From Sphagnum magellanicum (lineage: Eukaryota; Streptophyta; Sphagnopsida; Sphagnales; Sphagnaceae): a stretch of 64,000 nucleotides of DNA. The number at the start of each line of letters is the position of its first letter. Position 1 is the stretch's first letter. The DNA lies in contig CM038912.1 of NCBI GenBank assembly GCA_021904315.1, forward strand, positions 12,921,061 through 12,985,060. Reading direction: 5' to 3'. The notes below the pieces were generated by a model that did no database searches, was not told where the DNA came from, and saw only the letters and a program-made list of their open reading frames with translations. The translations under genes were made by a program, and so were the position numbers. Positions 23,601-34,852 of this stretch are shown here, one piece after another.

Positions 23601-25333
23601 ATAAGCCACTGAGAGCACACTTCATTGTAGGACCTCGCACTTTTAAGGACCCTTGAAAGTTCTGCTCTGATGTGTACTTCTCTGATTACTGGCTGCGCGC
23701 ACTTTTAGTGAGCAGAAGCAACTCCGGAGAGCTGCTAACTCATCACCAAATGTCATTGTGAGGTGTTATACTGCAGTGCAACATATGGCAGCATCGAAAG
23801 CTGATGTACCTGAGCAAATACAGTTGTGATAGATGAATGGACATAGACTTCAATTCGGCCACTTGCAAGATTGACTTCAGGTTTTCGTCTATGCCGATAG
23901 TCCTGTGAGATATCCTGCTGTAAAACCTCAGTAGCTAACAGAGATACTGACAGCAACCCCTCCATAGCTCCATTAGCTCCTTCTGGAAAAGAGTCATGGT
24001 AAGCCAACAGCCTCTTCTCTGCCCAGGACTGCATGGCACCTAGGATTGCAGTCATGAGTTGTAAATTCGCAGGTTGCACTTCTCGTTTTGCATCTTTCTG
24101 AATGTCAGTCATTTGACTCTCTGCTGCTCTCAGAAGGTCAGTTTCTTTTTGGCCTGTTAGCACAAACTGCCGGAATAGGATCCACATAAAGCATAACGTA
24201 TGTGTAAATTGATTGATGCCCAACATGACCCAGGTCTTCTTGATCAATTCCATCACTTCATCAATTTCATCAATCACAGAACATTCATCGAGGGTGTCAA
24301 AGAGAGCACCAATAATAGCCAGATACAGATGCACATTCAAAGGGTAGCCATCAATCCAATGGACGACATCCCCTGCCTCACTATTGGAAGGCCTTGTAGC
24401 CTGGCCCATAGCTGCACTGCGTAGGGCTTGCATGCTTTCGGTATTCTTCCCTGTATCTGAAGACTTGTCATACATCTCTTTCAACTTTTGTCGAAGTCTT
24501 AGAGCATCAACTCCCCCCGAATCACCACGAACCAATGGGTGAGCAAGAAGACCTGCCTCCAGTAGCCTAAGCTGCCGCTTTAACCAGTGTTGATGCTCAT
24601 TCAGGTCTTTGAATGCTGAAGCTGGAATGTTTTGTAACAGCTCTAGTGCGACCAACATTTGCTCCATGCACTTAGTGGCCTGGCAAAACAATCATTTCAA
24701 ATCCATGCCTATTGTTAGCAGAGTACAAACAATCAAGAAGTGCAAGTAATATGAAGAAAGGAGCCCATTTTCTTTCTTCTCAAGAAAGAAGAGACATATC
24801 AAGAGGGTCTGGGGGGTCAGCTGCTTGCACCTGTCCTGCAACAGCACGAGAGAGGGCCCGTCGTGTTCGCATATCACTTTGATCGGATATCAGCATCTGA
24901 TCCCGTATGATTTCTGCAGTTGAGCGGGGCTTTCGACCTCTTGATGATGATGACGAGCCACCACTCGATCTAAGACGTAGTGCCTTCTTCAAATGGCTTG
25001 CCGCAGCAGATGTGAGAGATTTTTCCCCCCCCTTGGTTCGCACTGACACACTCCTTGCACTAAGTGCCATACTCCCAGATGCAGCTACAAGTATCTCATA
25101 TGCCGATTCTCGTAGATCATCCTCTGCAGTAATTCAGATTGCAATCAAGTTAGTCTTGTTTGCATCTAATTGGCAGACACATACTGGGCGACAAATTTGA
25201 ACTCCACACTACCTGAGAGGTCCACTCGAAGAGCTGGCAACGGTGTCCCCAGGATGTTGATATCATCAGGACCAGCTGAAGAGGCTCGACGATTTCCGTT
25301 TCCCTCTGCTGCTGGGATAGATGATGGCACCAT
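20673..25333 (-). CDS. Protein unc-13 homolog (DUF810 family, Munc13-like)
   Basis: Six coding exons on the - strand: 25333-25213, 25123-24831, 24679-23810, 23297-22842, 22323-22134 and 21640-20673. They sum to 2898 nt, or 965 residues plus stop. All five introns (89, 151, 512, 518 and 493 bp) have GT-AG borders, and the frame is continuous at every junction. The ATG at 25333 is the first in frame after an upstream TAA. Family marks in order: DDLRESAYEILVAA (about 41-54); a Ser/Arg/Lys-rich stretch and DMRTRRALSRAVAGQ (to 138); LLEAGLLAHPLV; HWIDGYPLNVHLYL; the Munc13-homology region with LKKWHPCAGGIAAVTLHACY; APSAVEVLRIADETLDAFF (about 589-607); and GLRNRVVGALMQACFDGYLLVLLAGG. The length fits plant relatives of about 950-1000 residues. 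One Arabidopsis relative, PATROL1, helps deliver a proton pump to the plasma membrane. A role in exocytic vesicle delivery is therefore likely here but inferred. No disruption is seen. Confidence 0.93.
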
Positions 25334-26600
25334 CTTCTCAGCTCCCTCTCTGGACCACAGGGTAGATAGACCGATAGATTTTACTTGTGTTCGGAGGGAC
25401 TGACTCTCAACGCAAAATGCACGGCTTTGTCTTCTTTACCTCAAACCCTTTGCCGCAGTGATAACTGCTCCAAGATCTGATCTTCTTCTGATGTGGAGTG
25501 CCCTCGCCGATCATCGACGCCCCCCGCAAGAATTGGAAAATGGACAAAAAAGGATTCTGCGAGCAGCATCTGACTTGCATTTACACTAGTCCTCCTCCTC
25601 CTCCACGACAACAATGCCACAACAGCCTACAACAATTATGGCAGGTTACTCTGATTCTGAAGGTCCGGAGAGCTGATGTAGCTTGTTGCTTCTTCAGCGA
25701 GAATAATATATTCCATCGACAGCGAGAGAAACAACTCCTTAGATTCAACGAGATCTGCACGAAGCAGGGAAGGGAAAAACTGAAATGCTGTGGGGGTTCG
25801 TTTGCCAAATATAATGAAGGACATGCGCGGTTTATAATATACAACGCAAGAGCATACCAGTGTGGGGAGGAGCAACAGACTGCCACCAACTTGGCAACAG
25901 CACCGAATAATCCCAGACCGAACTCCTCTGCTGGAAGCACTGAACAGGTAAAAGATCTCAATGCGACAACGGAACTTCTTCTGCTTGCTCGCAGGCAAGA
26001 TTCTGCAAGCGTGCGTCCTTCAGAGCTTCAAAAGCTGTTAACGCCTTCAGCACACAATGTAAAAAAAACAGAGAAAAAAATAGAGAAATCGCAGAAAAAG
26101 TCCCCACAGATTCGGCTGCAAATTCGGAAACACAGCACAGCGACGCAGAAGAAATATCTATCCGCTCACAAGTGGGGAAAAAACGGCAGCGAATGAGAGG
26201 GATGCCTGCCCCGCACAGGAGATAGCCGCAGAATTAGGAAGGAACACAACACCACAGAGTCTAGATACTATACGACGGAGGCGAGGGGGCGGGAACTGAG
26301 AGAGAACACGCGCAAAACAGAATAGAATCCGACAAAAAAGGGATCAGAAGAGAGATCGAGAAATTTTCCGAAAGCTCGGAACGCGTATGGAGGCGCAAGC
26401 TCTGCACACTCGCAAGCGAAAGCGCGTGACGTGTAGAGCGCGACAACAGAAGCAGACGACGACGACATCGCCACAGCAACGCAACAACATCGCGCTCGGC
26501 AAATCCCAGGTGTCATCTCTCTACTATTTTTCCCCCCAAGTTTTCTTTCGCTCTGTCAAGCTCTCGTTCAGGATCTCGATCAGGACCTCGGAGTGTGTAC
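25334..26600 (-). promoter_or_regulatory. Probable 5' UTR and core promoter region of the DUF810 gene
   Basis: The block upstream of the start codon is clearly more GC-rich than the rest of the window. Read on the gene's strand it is pyrimidine-rich (CTCTCTTCT and TTTTTTTCTCTG runs near 26060-26340), as is common around plant transcription starts. A possible TATA element, CGTATATGTA, lies near 26605-26615 on the - strand; another, CTATATACA, is near 26870. Neither is confirmed. An intron in the 5' UTR is possible. The 232-codon frame on the + strand here has no domain and is likely chance in GC-rich DNA. Confidence 0.45.
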
Positions 26601-28500
26601 GTCCTCCGTACATATACGGTAGGTACCTAATTCTTTCTACCAAGGAATTGGCCTCAAATGATGCCACATCACCATGGACAAACTCATAAAACCATGGCGT
26701 GGAATTTCCAGCTTTTAGTCTTCATTCATTTATGTCATGTGACGTCACATAGGAAAATTGAATGAAATCCAAAAGAGATCCATTCACCTTCGTGGCCTTT
26801 CAATTTGAGGGGTCATACGTATATATATTACACTACCTAGCTATGACGTGTATGTCCAGTAGGGTGTGTGTATATAGGGACTTCAAATCATGGGACTATC
26901 TTTTTTTATAATAATGGCATGTGGATTGACCAATTATGTGGCGCCCAATTGAGGTTCCCAAATGGTGGATAGGCGCAACGTCCATGTGCAAATGATTGGG
27001 CCAAATAATATCTCATCCATTAGTGCATCAAATCCAAGGGCCCTAATTGCATCCCGAGTCCCCAGAAAACCCCCAAAAAAACAAAAAGGGGGAGGGAGGG
27101 AGGGTTTTCGCCAGTTATTGAAAAACTTACCCGGTTATCAGTCAGGTTATTAACCGCTCACATGTGCCCCAATGCCTTGTCAGGTCTGCTGTTGTGCTTC
27201 CCTAAAAGAAACCCTAAACAGTACTATATGTATTTTGAGGCTTTGTGTTGGACATTTTTTGCATAAATTTAACCTATTAATTGGTGTCCTTATTCTTGAA
27301 AACTTATTCTCTCCCTAGGCAATATACAAAGCAATTCTCAAGGTGGGTATTTGAGAACCAACCCTCATTCCCTTAATGATAAAAATAAATAATAGGTATA
27401 ATTGGTAATGGGGCATATCACTTTGGATAGGAAAATGACAACAAGTAGTTTTGAGGGAAAAAAAACTTTGCTTAAATTACCATGATACATTTCAGTTTTG
27501 AACACCCAAAAAAAAGGGGGAATTATTTTGAATGATCAATGCAATGAATTACATAGAAGAAATTATATGCTAATGGTTGTGAATTGCTCTTCATCAATCA
27601 CAATCATTTTGAGAGGACTCAAGGCATTAGGACCCTATATATGACCGTGATGCTTATTTGGTTTAGCATTCAAGTGTTGAAAAACTTGTTTTGTTTTTAA
27701 AATCAAGTTTGTTAGTAAAATTGATAACACATGTAAATTTTCAGCTCAATATTATGATAAAATAAAAATATTGAATATTGATGACTGATAATTACACTTA
27801 ATGAGTATGAAAATATCTCATTAAAAAAAGAAGTATTACATGATTTGTTTCATAGGTCTTGGTTGCAAGCACTAGTGACTCCACTTTATCCAACAACTTA
27901 CATGAGTCACTGTATACATTGAAGCTTTAGCTAAATATAATACCCTAAGTATTTAGCTCCATGGGTATTAGGGTATTTAGGGTATTTAGGGTATTTAGCT
28001 CCATGGGTAATAGGGTAATTTTGGATGCAATTCCAAAATAGTGAATATCATAGGTTCCTGTTTATGTGCAACATTATAACCAATGTTTTATTTTATTTTA
28101 TTTTTTGATTAAGCCAAAGTGGCAATCATCAAAGAAGATCTAGCCAATTTTGGCTATGTCCAAATATGAAAGTTGAATTTTTTAAAAATCCTCTTATATT
28201 TTGACTACCTGCTGGAACCTGTTGCAATATATGGCGATTTTAACTTTTTTTTTCCCCTGAAATCTGGTGAATTAGGGGTGTGTGTGTGTGTTTCCACATT
28301 AAATTTTTCTCTATTTTTACATAAATTGGAAATTTTTAATTCTCTGGATAATATTATACACAAGACGTAGTATATACTAAGTAGTGATTGGGAAGATGGA
28401 TAGTCTTCAAGGTCTTTCAAAATAAGTGAGGCAATGCAAAATAGTCTGCTAGATTGATGGATTGATTGGCCGATTATGTATGTCTATCTTCTTCGCATGA
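26601..28500. other. Unassigned intergenic DNA with simple repeats
   Basis: No gene is supported. Small features are three copies of GGGTATTTA at about 27963-28000, framed by a duplicated TAGCTCCATGGGTA, and a GT dinucleotide run at 28277-28292. Part of the upstream promoter of the DUF810 gene may lie at the left edge. Confidence 0.4.
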
Positions 28501-28763
28501 CCTTTTGCTGAAGGAAGTTATTATATAAGGCAGTCTGCAAAGTCCCCAAAACCCCCTCCAAAATTGCCAGTAATTTTTTGTCGTTTTTCCCCAAAAGTCA
28601 AGGCATGGGAGGCCGCCCTATTCACGCTCCCTGGTGGAATAATTTCAAGGGCAAATTCGCCAAGGGACCCTGCGGATACTGCAACTGGCCAATATATTCT
28701 CCAGTGTTCCCATGTGTTCCCGTGTGTTCTCATCTGTCAACGGTTTTGAAACAGAGCTTACAT

Positions 28764-28926
28764 ACAGTAATGCCCTGGATCAGGCATTACCAGAAGCTGG
28801 TTTGCACTGGGTGGGTTTCCGCCTCATGCAAGCTCTTTTTCTGGTAATGCCCTGGATCAGGCATTACCAGAAGCAGGCTTGCACTACTTTCTGGCCTCAT
28901 GCTGGCCCTTGTTCTGGTAATGCCCT
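28764..28926. repeat. Tandem palindromic repeat, about 75 bp unit
   Basis: The palindrome GTAATGCC-ctggatca-GGCATTAC occurs twice, at about 28766 and 28843. A third partial start is at 28916. The intervening stretches are similar (AGAAGCWGGYTTGCACT ... CCTCATGC). Spacing is 77 then 73 bp. Surrounding DNA at 28580-29220 is richer in GC than its neighbours and has several overlapping short open frames, but no domain. Confidence 0.7.
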
Positions 28927-30429
28927 CGACAAGGAAAGGAGTTGGTGAATGACAACGGGCACTTTCTCAAATCAAAAGGAACTCTGGAAAAGGGTCAAAG
29001 GAAAACAGTCTGCAGACACCTCGTCATACAAAGTGCACAACAAAAGACATTGTCAGCTTCATGGTTGCAAAGATCCAGAGATTTAATGGCACATGACAAT
29101 GGGTGGGCTGTTCATGAGGAGTCAGTGTCAGCAGGAATGTTCTGTGAGTACCTAGTATTGGCCTTGCAGAATTCACGACCAGCCCTTTTTTTAAAAGTGG
29201 CAAAATCAAAACATAAAAAATAGGGAAAATGGAGTGTTTTTTTTTAGAGATTTTCAATGGTCGAATTCAGAAGAAAGAATAGCCATATTCTCGTATTTGA
29301 CTTCAATTGGGTAGCTTAATATGTCGAAGGATGATCGATTTTTTTTTAAAGCTTTCATATCTTGTTTACAACCAAATTTGGCTATATCTTCTTGTGGATG
29401 ATCAGCACTTTGGCTATCTTACAAAATTTGAAGGAAAAAAAAACGCTGCTTAGAACATGCAAGAATGTTGGGACCAAAGAAACCTTAGTATGAACCAGCG
29501 CACCAATTGAGAATTCCGTCCACTGGATGGGGAGAGATTTTTCTTCTAATGGTTGAATGTGCGTTGACCTGTGTTCCCCTTTTTGTTGCTGATCTTTTCT
29601 TTGGTTGTTTTTTGCTGGTTGTTTTTTTTGGCAACTTTTTGATCACCTGCCCAGCTACATACTACCTGCCTTCTTGGCCCTACCTACCAACTAAGAACCA
29701 ACCACCCCCGCCACCTACCTACTAGATTCAGACCCCCTTTTCCCACCTAAACGTGGCTTGAGTGACCCAGCACCCACCAGTGCACCATCCAAAAACTTCT
29801 CGGATTCCATGGACCAGGTAGAACCCAGCATTCCAACTACCCCCCTAGTTCAGTCTAAATTATTGCCTGCTTGGCCTTTACTTTTTTTTCCTTCTTTCCC
29901 CCACCACCCCCTGACCCTAATTAACAAAAAAAATTCCTGGCCTTTTTTTTTCCTCACCCCCACTGACCCCGACAGTCAGAACCCCTACCTACCCATGCCT
30001 CCTACCTACCCCCTCGCTCCTACCTACCCCTCTCTCCTACCTATCCATTGACCTCCCCCACCCTACAAACCAAGTCTCCTCCCCCCGGTCTTTTTGCACC
30101 CACCTCCAACACCATCGCCAATGCTTGACTTAGAAGCACCCAAATGAGGTTAGAGCTTTAGAGTTTTCCTTTAGGGTTTAAGGTTTAGGTCAACTAGCAT
30201 TGATGTTTCAAGGTTTTGTGAAAGGGTTTTTGACCAAGGTGACAAGGGAGCTTGATAGTGTTAAGAGGTAATTGTAGAGCATGAAGAGGAAGCTCGGGGA
30301 CGTGATTGATGTCAAAGGGGGCAAAACTAGCACGAGAAGAAGAGGTCCCTTTTCTTCTTTTATTCTTTTGTTTTTGAAATCTCTTGTCTTTTTTCTTTTT
30401 TATTTAAAATTTTTGTTGTTGGGTTGAGT
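28927..30429. other. Unassigned, with C-rich CCTACCTACC stretch
   Basis: No gene is supported. From about 29650 to 30060 the + strand is strongly C-rich, with CCTACCTACC repeats and CCCC runs, and gives artificial Pro-rich open frames. From 30150 the composition returns to normal. Confidence 0.45.
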
Positions 30430-30879
30430 GATGACAATGAACTTTAGTTCGTCCTCATCCTTGTGGTTTGCCTTTTTGTGTTGTTGCTCTAAGTGACAAT
30501 GAAGAGCTCCAGCTCTTCATTGTCCTTGTGGTCTTCCCTTTAATGTTGGTACTCTTAGTGGTGACAACAAATTCTAACTAGTCGTCATCTTCGTGGTTTG
30601 CCCTCTAATGTTGTTGCTTTGACTAACAACAACAAGCTCCGGCTCATTGTCATCATTGTGGTCTACCTTTTAGCGTTGTTGCTTTAAGTCATGACAATGA
30701 GCTCTAGCTCATCATCGTTCTCATGGTCTGCCCTTTTGTGCTACTGTTCTATATGATGATGATGAGTTCAGAACTCATTGTCGCCTTCATGATTTGCCTT
30801 CTAACGTTATTGTGTGATTTGTCTTTTTACATTGTTGCTATGTGGTATGCTTTCTTATGTTGTTGCTCTAAGTGATGAT
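30430..30879. repeat. 65-bp tandem array with a palindrome in each unit
   Basis: The phrase GTGGTTTGCC (variants GTGGTCTTCC, GTGGTCTACC, ATGGTCTGCC, ATGATTTGCC) recurs at about 30462, 30528, 30593, 30658, 30723 and 30788, a period of 65-66 bp. Between these, each unit holds an inverted repeat. The best one (about 30496-30525) has 14-bp perfect arms, GACAATGAAGAGCT and AGCTCTTCATTGTC, with a 2-base loop. The array stops at the gypsy LTR end at 30880, and one more unit-like segment is found at 40247-40300 on the other side of that element. Confidence 0.75.
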
Positions 30880-31374
30880 TGTCATGACGTTCAGTGTCGT
30901 AAGTGTGTAAATCCATAGTAAACTCTACTAAAAAAAAAGACTAAAACCAATCAAAGGTAGAAACTAATCAACCAAAAAGATATGCATGCACACATATATA
31001 TACAATGCATAAAAAGAGGCTGAGATGAAATTCTCATGTATTAAATTGAAAAGAAGTAAAGAAAATGTAGTGTATGTAAACATTGGCCGTGTAATAACTA
31101 CCATGAGCATGTAGAAATCCAGTCTAACTATGGAGGAAACTTTCCCTGACAAAGGAATTCTAGAAAAATTGACAAGAGAAAAGAAGAACTTGGCTTTTTA
31201 TATAGCCATCAACAAAGATGAAACCTTTAAACAAGCCATAACCCTAAAACACCTAATAGCGTACAATAACCTAAAAATGTACATTAACCCTAAGAGCGTA
31301 CATTAACCCTAAAGGCATGATTGGCATGCCCATAATTGGCCATCATGTTTGAGGCCATGCATATGAACATGACA
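30880..31374 (-). repeat. 3' LTR region of the gypsy element
   Basis: Read on the - strand this unit begins TGTCATGTTC at 31374 and ends GTCATGACA at 30880, with matching inverted ends. Its first ~310 bases (31374 down to about 31060) match the other LTR at 39932-40246. The last ~165 bases (30885-31050) instead match a block at 31392-31551 lying between this LTR and the polypurine tract. The arrangement A-B-A' is odd and the exact LTR limits are therefore uncertain. Confidence 0.65.
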
Positions 31375-31391
31375 GTTATCGTGATGTGTAG

Positions 31392-31562
31392 TGTTGTGAC
31401 GTTCGGTGTTATAAGGGTGTAAATCCATAGTAAACTCTACTGAACAAAAAAACTAAAATCAGTCAAAGGTAGAAACTAATCAACCAAAAATATATGCACA
31501 TACACATATATATACAATGCACAAGAAGAGGCAAGATGAAATTCTCATGTATCCCCCCTAGA
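31392..31562 (-). repeat. Duplicated LTR-derived block and polypurine tract
   Basis: 31392-31551 is about 85-90% like 30885-31050 (shared text includes TAAATCCATAGTAAACTCTA and the ATATATATACAATGCA stretch). Next to it, 31552-31562 reads CTAGGGGGGAT on the - strand, a good polypurine tract for the gypsy element. The true LTR start may thus be at about 31551 rather than 31374. Confidence 0.6.
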
Positions 31563-31600
31563 CTTGAGCCGGGAAAAGCGTGGCATGGTCTGAGTAGAAA

Positions 31601-31860
31601 TCAAGGTGCTAGAGGAGAACATGATGAACAATACCAAATGTTAGCAAGAACTTGAATGAGCTCTGGCTTGGAGCAAAATAAATGGTGTCCACCATTACAA
31701 TTATCGCAAAGCAACATCTGATCAGCATCATCTGTCCTCTGACATACCTGACATGGATAGTCAAGTGGAAGAATCCAAGTCGACATGATGATGGTAGGAT
31801 CCAAGTTCAGCAAGTGGCAGGGCGCACAATTTTTGGAGTGATCATAAATTATGCGTCCAT
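31601..31860 (-). pseudogene. PHD finger at the C-terminus of gypsy Pol
   Basis: The - strand reads CAPCHLPNLDPT and, a little later, CQVC, then MLLCDNCNGGHHLFC and IWYCSSC. These give a full C4-H-C3 set of zinc ligands (about 31753 down to 31619) with PHD spacing. Read with one frameshift it continues from the integrase C-terminal segment just upstream, so it was the last domain of the polyprotein. Chromoviruses have a chromodomain in this position; here a PHD finger, a histone H3 tail reader in other proteins, takes its place. All eight ligands survive although the rest of the gene is decayed. Targeting of integration to particular chromatin is the natural guess and is inference. Confidence 0.75.
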
Positions 31861-33010
31861 TAGTTTTTTACAACTTCAACACACCTAAACGCCTGATCGC
31901 CTTAATCCTCAAGATAGTGTGACTAGAAGAAGTGTCTAGAGTATCATTAGGTTGCCGCTATAAATACACAAAGTCACCAACATCAAATTGTTTCACCTTA
32001 AGTTTGTAACTACCACCTTGTGTGTGTGCATACCATAAGGTGTCTCGATGTTGTGCAATGGACAAGTTCTCCATGGCCATGGGCATAACCCTCCTAAATA
32101 AAGTAGCCATCTCTGCAATGACCCTAGCCCAAATGGTTAGGGAGTCCAAGTCCATAACCTGGTCCATTTGAATAACAATGGAAGAAGGTGGAATGGGATG
32201 TCTCCCAAAAAATAAAAAGTAAAGAGCGAAATGAGACAAAGAGGCATGTTTGGACATCTTGTAACCCATGGCGAAATAAGGTAAGGCCAAGTCCCAATCC
32301 TCTTTGTTCCCAATGAGGCAAATTTTTCGAAGTCCCTTCTTACATGTCTAAACCATCTTCTCCACAAGGCCATCAACTTGGGGATGATCCTTTGAAGTCC
32401 AACAATGGTCAGTGAGAGCATGATCAAGTAGGTCTTAGAATTTTCCTCTAAATTATGATCCTTGATTAATAAGGCATTTAGCACAAGCCCTAAACCTACT
32501 TAGGACCTGTTGTAAGAAAGCCTGGTTGGTGCTATGTGATGACTTGTCCAGTAGCGCAATAAGCTTGACCCACTTTGAAAAATGCTCAATCATAATCATG
32601 ATGTAGACATTACCACTAGAGGTATGTGGTAATTCTCCAAGCTAAATCACATGACCAGCAACAAAACATGCCCTGAATAAGGAGTGGAGAAAGTGTGAGC
32701 TATCGAGAGGAGAAGGAAGTTATCACTCTATCACATTATTCACACCTAGCAATGACGTCTCGAACTTGAACATACATACCTCTCCAATGGTAATGAGGAA
32801 CAAGAAGGCTATAAATACATTTAATTCCAAAATGTCCAAGCTCCGAGTGTACCTTCTGAATAAGACCAGGCCATTCATGTGGTGGAGGAACCATTTTGTC
32901 GCCTTATGGTAAGCATCGAACGAGGTGATTATCCCTCCATGAGTAATGTTTGGACCGATGTTGTATGCGATCTTGATGATTTGATGTAACTTGGGGAGGG
33001 TCTTCCCCAT
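31861..33010 (-). pseudogene. Gypsy integrase (broken)
   Basis: Read on the - strand, with stops and frameshifts: a zinc-binding region remnant (ITSFDAYHKATKWF... to about 32740); the core with EHFSKWVKLIALLDKSS; then HPQVDGLVEKMV, where the catalytic Glu lies (about 32360); then DWDLALPYFAMGYKMSKH and LFFGRHPI-like text (FFGRHPIPPS); and finally FDVGDFVYLQRQPND, the usual basic C-terminal module (about 31970). The order and spacing are those of Ty3/gypsy integrase. It is followed by the PHD finger. It is not functional. Confidence 0.8.
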
Positions 33011-33150
33011 GTTAAAGAAACCTTAGAATGTCCAAGTCCTCCCATATATCCACAATGGGATGTTTTACCAAGTTACATTGCAGTAGTGCAAGATAACTAA
33101 ATGCATAAAATACATGTACTGCTAGAATTTGGTCGAAGTATGCCTAGTTT

Positions 33151-34560
33151 CTAAAAAATCTTCAGAGGTAGTAAAAGGTCTTCACGACATGGTATCCATG
33201 TTTTGATGTGTAATATTAGGTCGGTGAATAACCTTGAACTCATACTCCTAAAATATAAAGCCCAACGAGCTAACTTATTAGTAAACATGTCGTTGGTCAG
33301 CAACCACTTGATAGGTTGGTGGTTAGTATACAAAGTGAATTTAGTGCCATAAATATAGGGCCCGAAATGTATGACAGCCCATACAATAGCAAGACATTCC
33401 CTTTTGTATGAAGAGTAGTTGCTTTCAGCCTTGTTATTGATTCGGGATGCATAGGCGATAACATATTCTTTACCTTCCTCATTAAATTGGCCAAGAATAG
33501 CACTAATACTAAAAGCACTCCAATCAATGTGTAGAATGAAGACCTTGCTAAAATTAGGTCTTCTTAGAATGGGAAACTTTGAAAGCTTTTCCTTCAAAAT
33601 GTTGAAAGTTTCCTGAGCCTTTTCACTCCATGTCCAAGCAACATCCTTCTTTAACAATGCATAGAAAGGATGAGTAATAGTATTGAACTCTTGGACATAA
33701 ATCCTGTAGTAATTACATAGTCTGATGAAGCTCTTCAAAGTGTGAACATCAGTAGGATTGGGCATCTCCAAAATGGCTACTACTTTGGCCTAATGAACCA
33801 TAATACCATTTGGCAAAATTTTGTGTCCAAGGTAGACTACTGAGGTGATAGTAAACTCACACTTTTTAGGATGGATCTTCATATTGACTTCTTAGAGCCT
33901 CTTGAATAACTCCTTAAGATGAACCAAGTGGTGTAGGAATCCTTTGCTATGCACTAGGACATCATCTATGTAGCACTTCAGGAAATCTACCCCTTTGAGA
34001 ACTTGGTCCATGACTCGTTAAAAGAAGACATGTGCATTCTTTAATCCAAAAGGCATCACAAGCCATTCCCATAACTTGTTTCCATTGAATGTTGTTTTTT
34101 TACAATCCTTTACAATGAAAACAATCTGGTTAAAACCTTACCTCAGATCCACAATTATGAAAATGTTTGAGTCTCCAATGTTATCAAAAAAATATTTAGG
34201 GATGGGCACATGGTACATGTCCTAAGGTGTAACCATGTTCAAAGGCTTATAATCCCTGCACATCCTTTTATCAGTCCATTATCCAATTGAATCCTTTTTT
34301 GCTAGCATTATTGTAACGGCTATAAAATCAAAATTTAATGGCTAAATGAGATTAGCCTCATGGATCTTTTTGCATCTTTCATCTACTAGTTCCCACTCAT
34401 GCTTGCTCAACCTATGCCTCCTCTAATAGATGGGTGTTTCATTTGTATGGTCTATAGAGAACTACATGGTCTTACACCTACTTAAGTCTTTCATTGAAAA
34501 TGTGAACACATTCTCATATTTAATTAATAGGTTTGTGACCTAGTCTCTCTCCTTCTTGGT
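33151..34560 (-). pseudogene. Gypsy reverse transcriptase and RNase H (broken)
   Basis: The reverse transcriptase part lies at about 34300-33800. It has MPFGLKNAHVFF and the catalytic YIDDV (about 33960-33975), then HPKKCEF and YLGHKILPNGI. The RNase H part (33771-33151) is open for 206 codons and reads LKSFIRLCNYYRIYV, FILHIDWSAFSISAILGQ, SNYSSYKRECLAIVWAV and TNHQPIKWLL, all standard for Ty3/gypsy. Expected catalytic residues are largely present, but stops and frameshifts interrupt the upstream part. Confidence 0.88.
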
Positions 34561-34852
34561 GAGCTAGTTCCCCATAATGAAAGGGTAGTTGGAAACACAT
34601 GGAATGGAATTGGAAAATGTGTTTGAAAAACCTGGTGTATTGGGTTCTTCACTATCCAACTATGCATATTCGTAGAAGGTTGTAATTGTTTCTCTAGAAG
34701 TTAATGTCCTTCCATGTGTATCAAAAACAACTTAAGTCAAATTACATGATACCTCTTCCCCCCTGACACTAAGAGTGAAATGTAGAGTGTTGAAAATAAG
34801 CAAATGTACTTGGTCGAGGTGCCATGTAGTCACATCGCTAGAAGTGATTGAA

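Noticed and set aside
25498..26196. 232-codon open frame on the + strand
   Set aside because: It lies in the GC-richer 5' region of the DUF810 gene on the opposite strand, has no domain, and its composition follows the purine-rich complement of a pyrimidine-rich leader.
28578..28847. Small protein with CGYCNWP, thought to be a zinc knuckle
   Set aside because: Only two Cys with CxxC spacing and no following His/Cys pair; the frame runs on into the palindromic tandem repeat.
29507..30051. Pro-rich open frames on the + strand
   Set aside because: They come from CCTACCTACC and C-run simple sequence and have no start context or domain.
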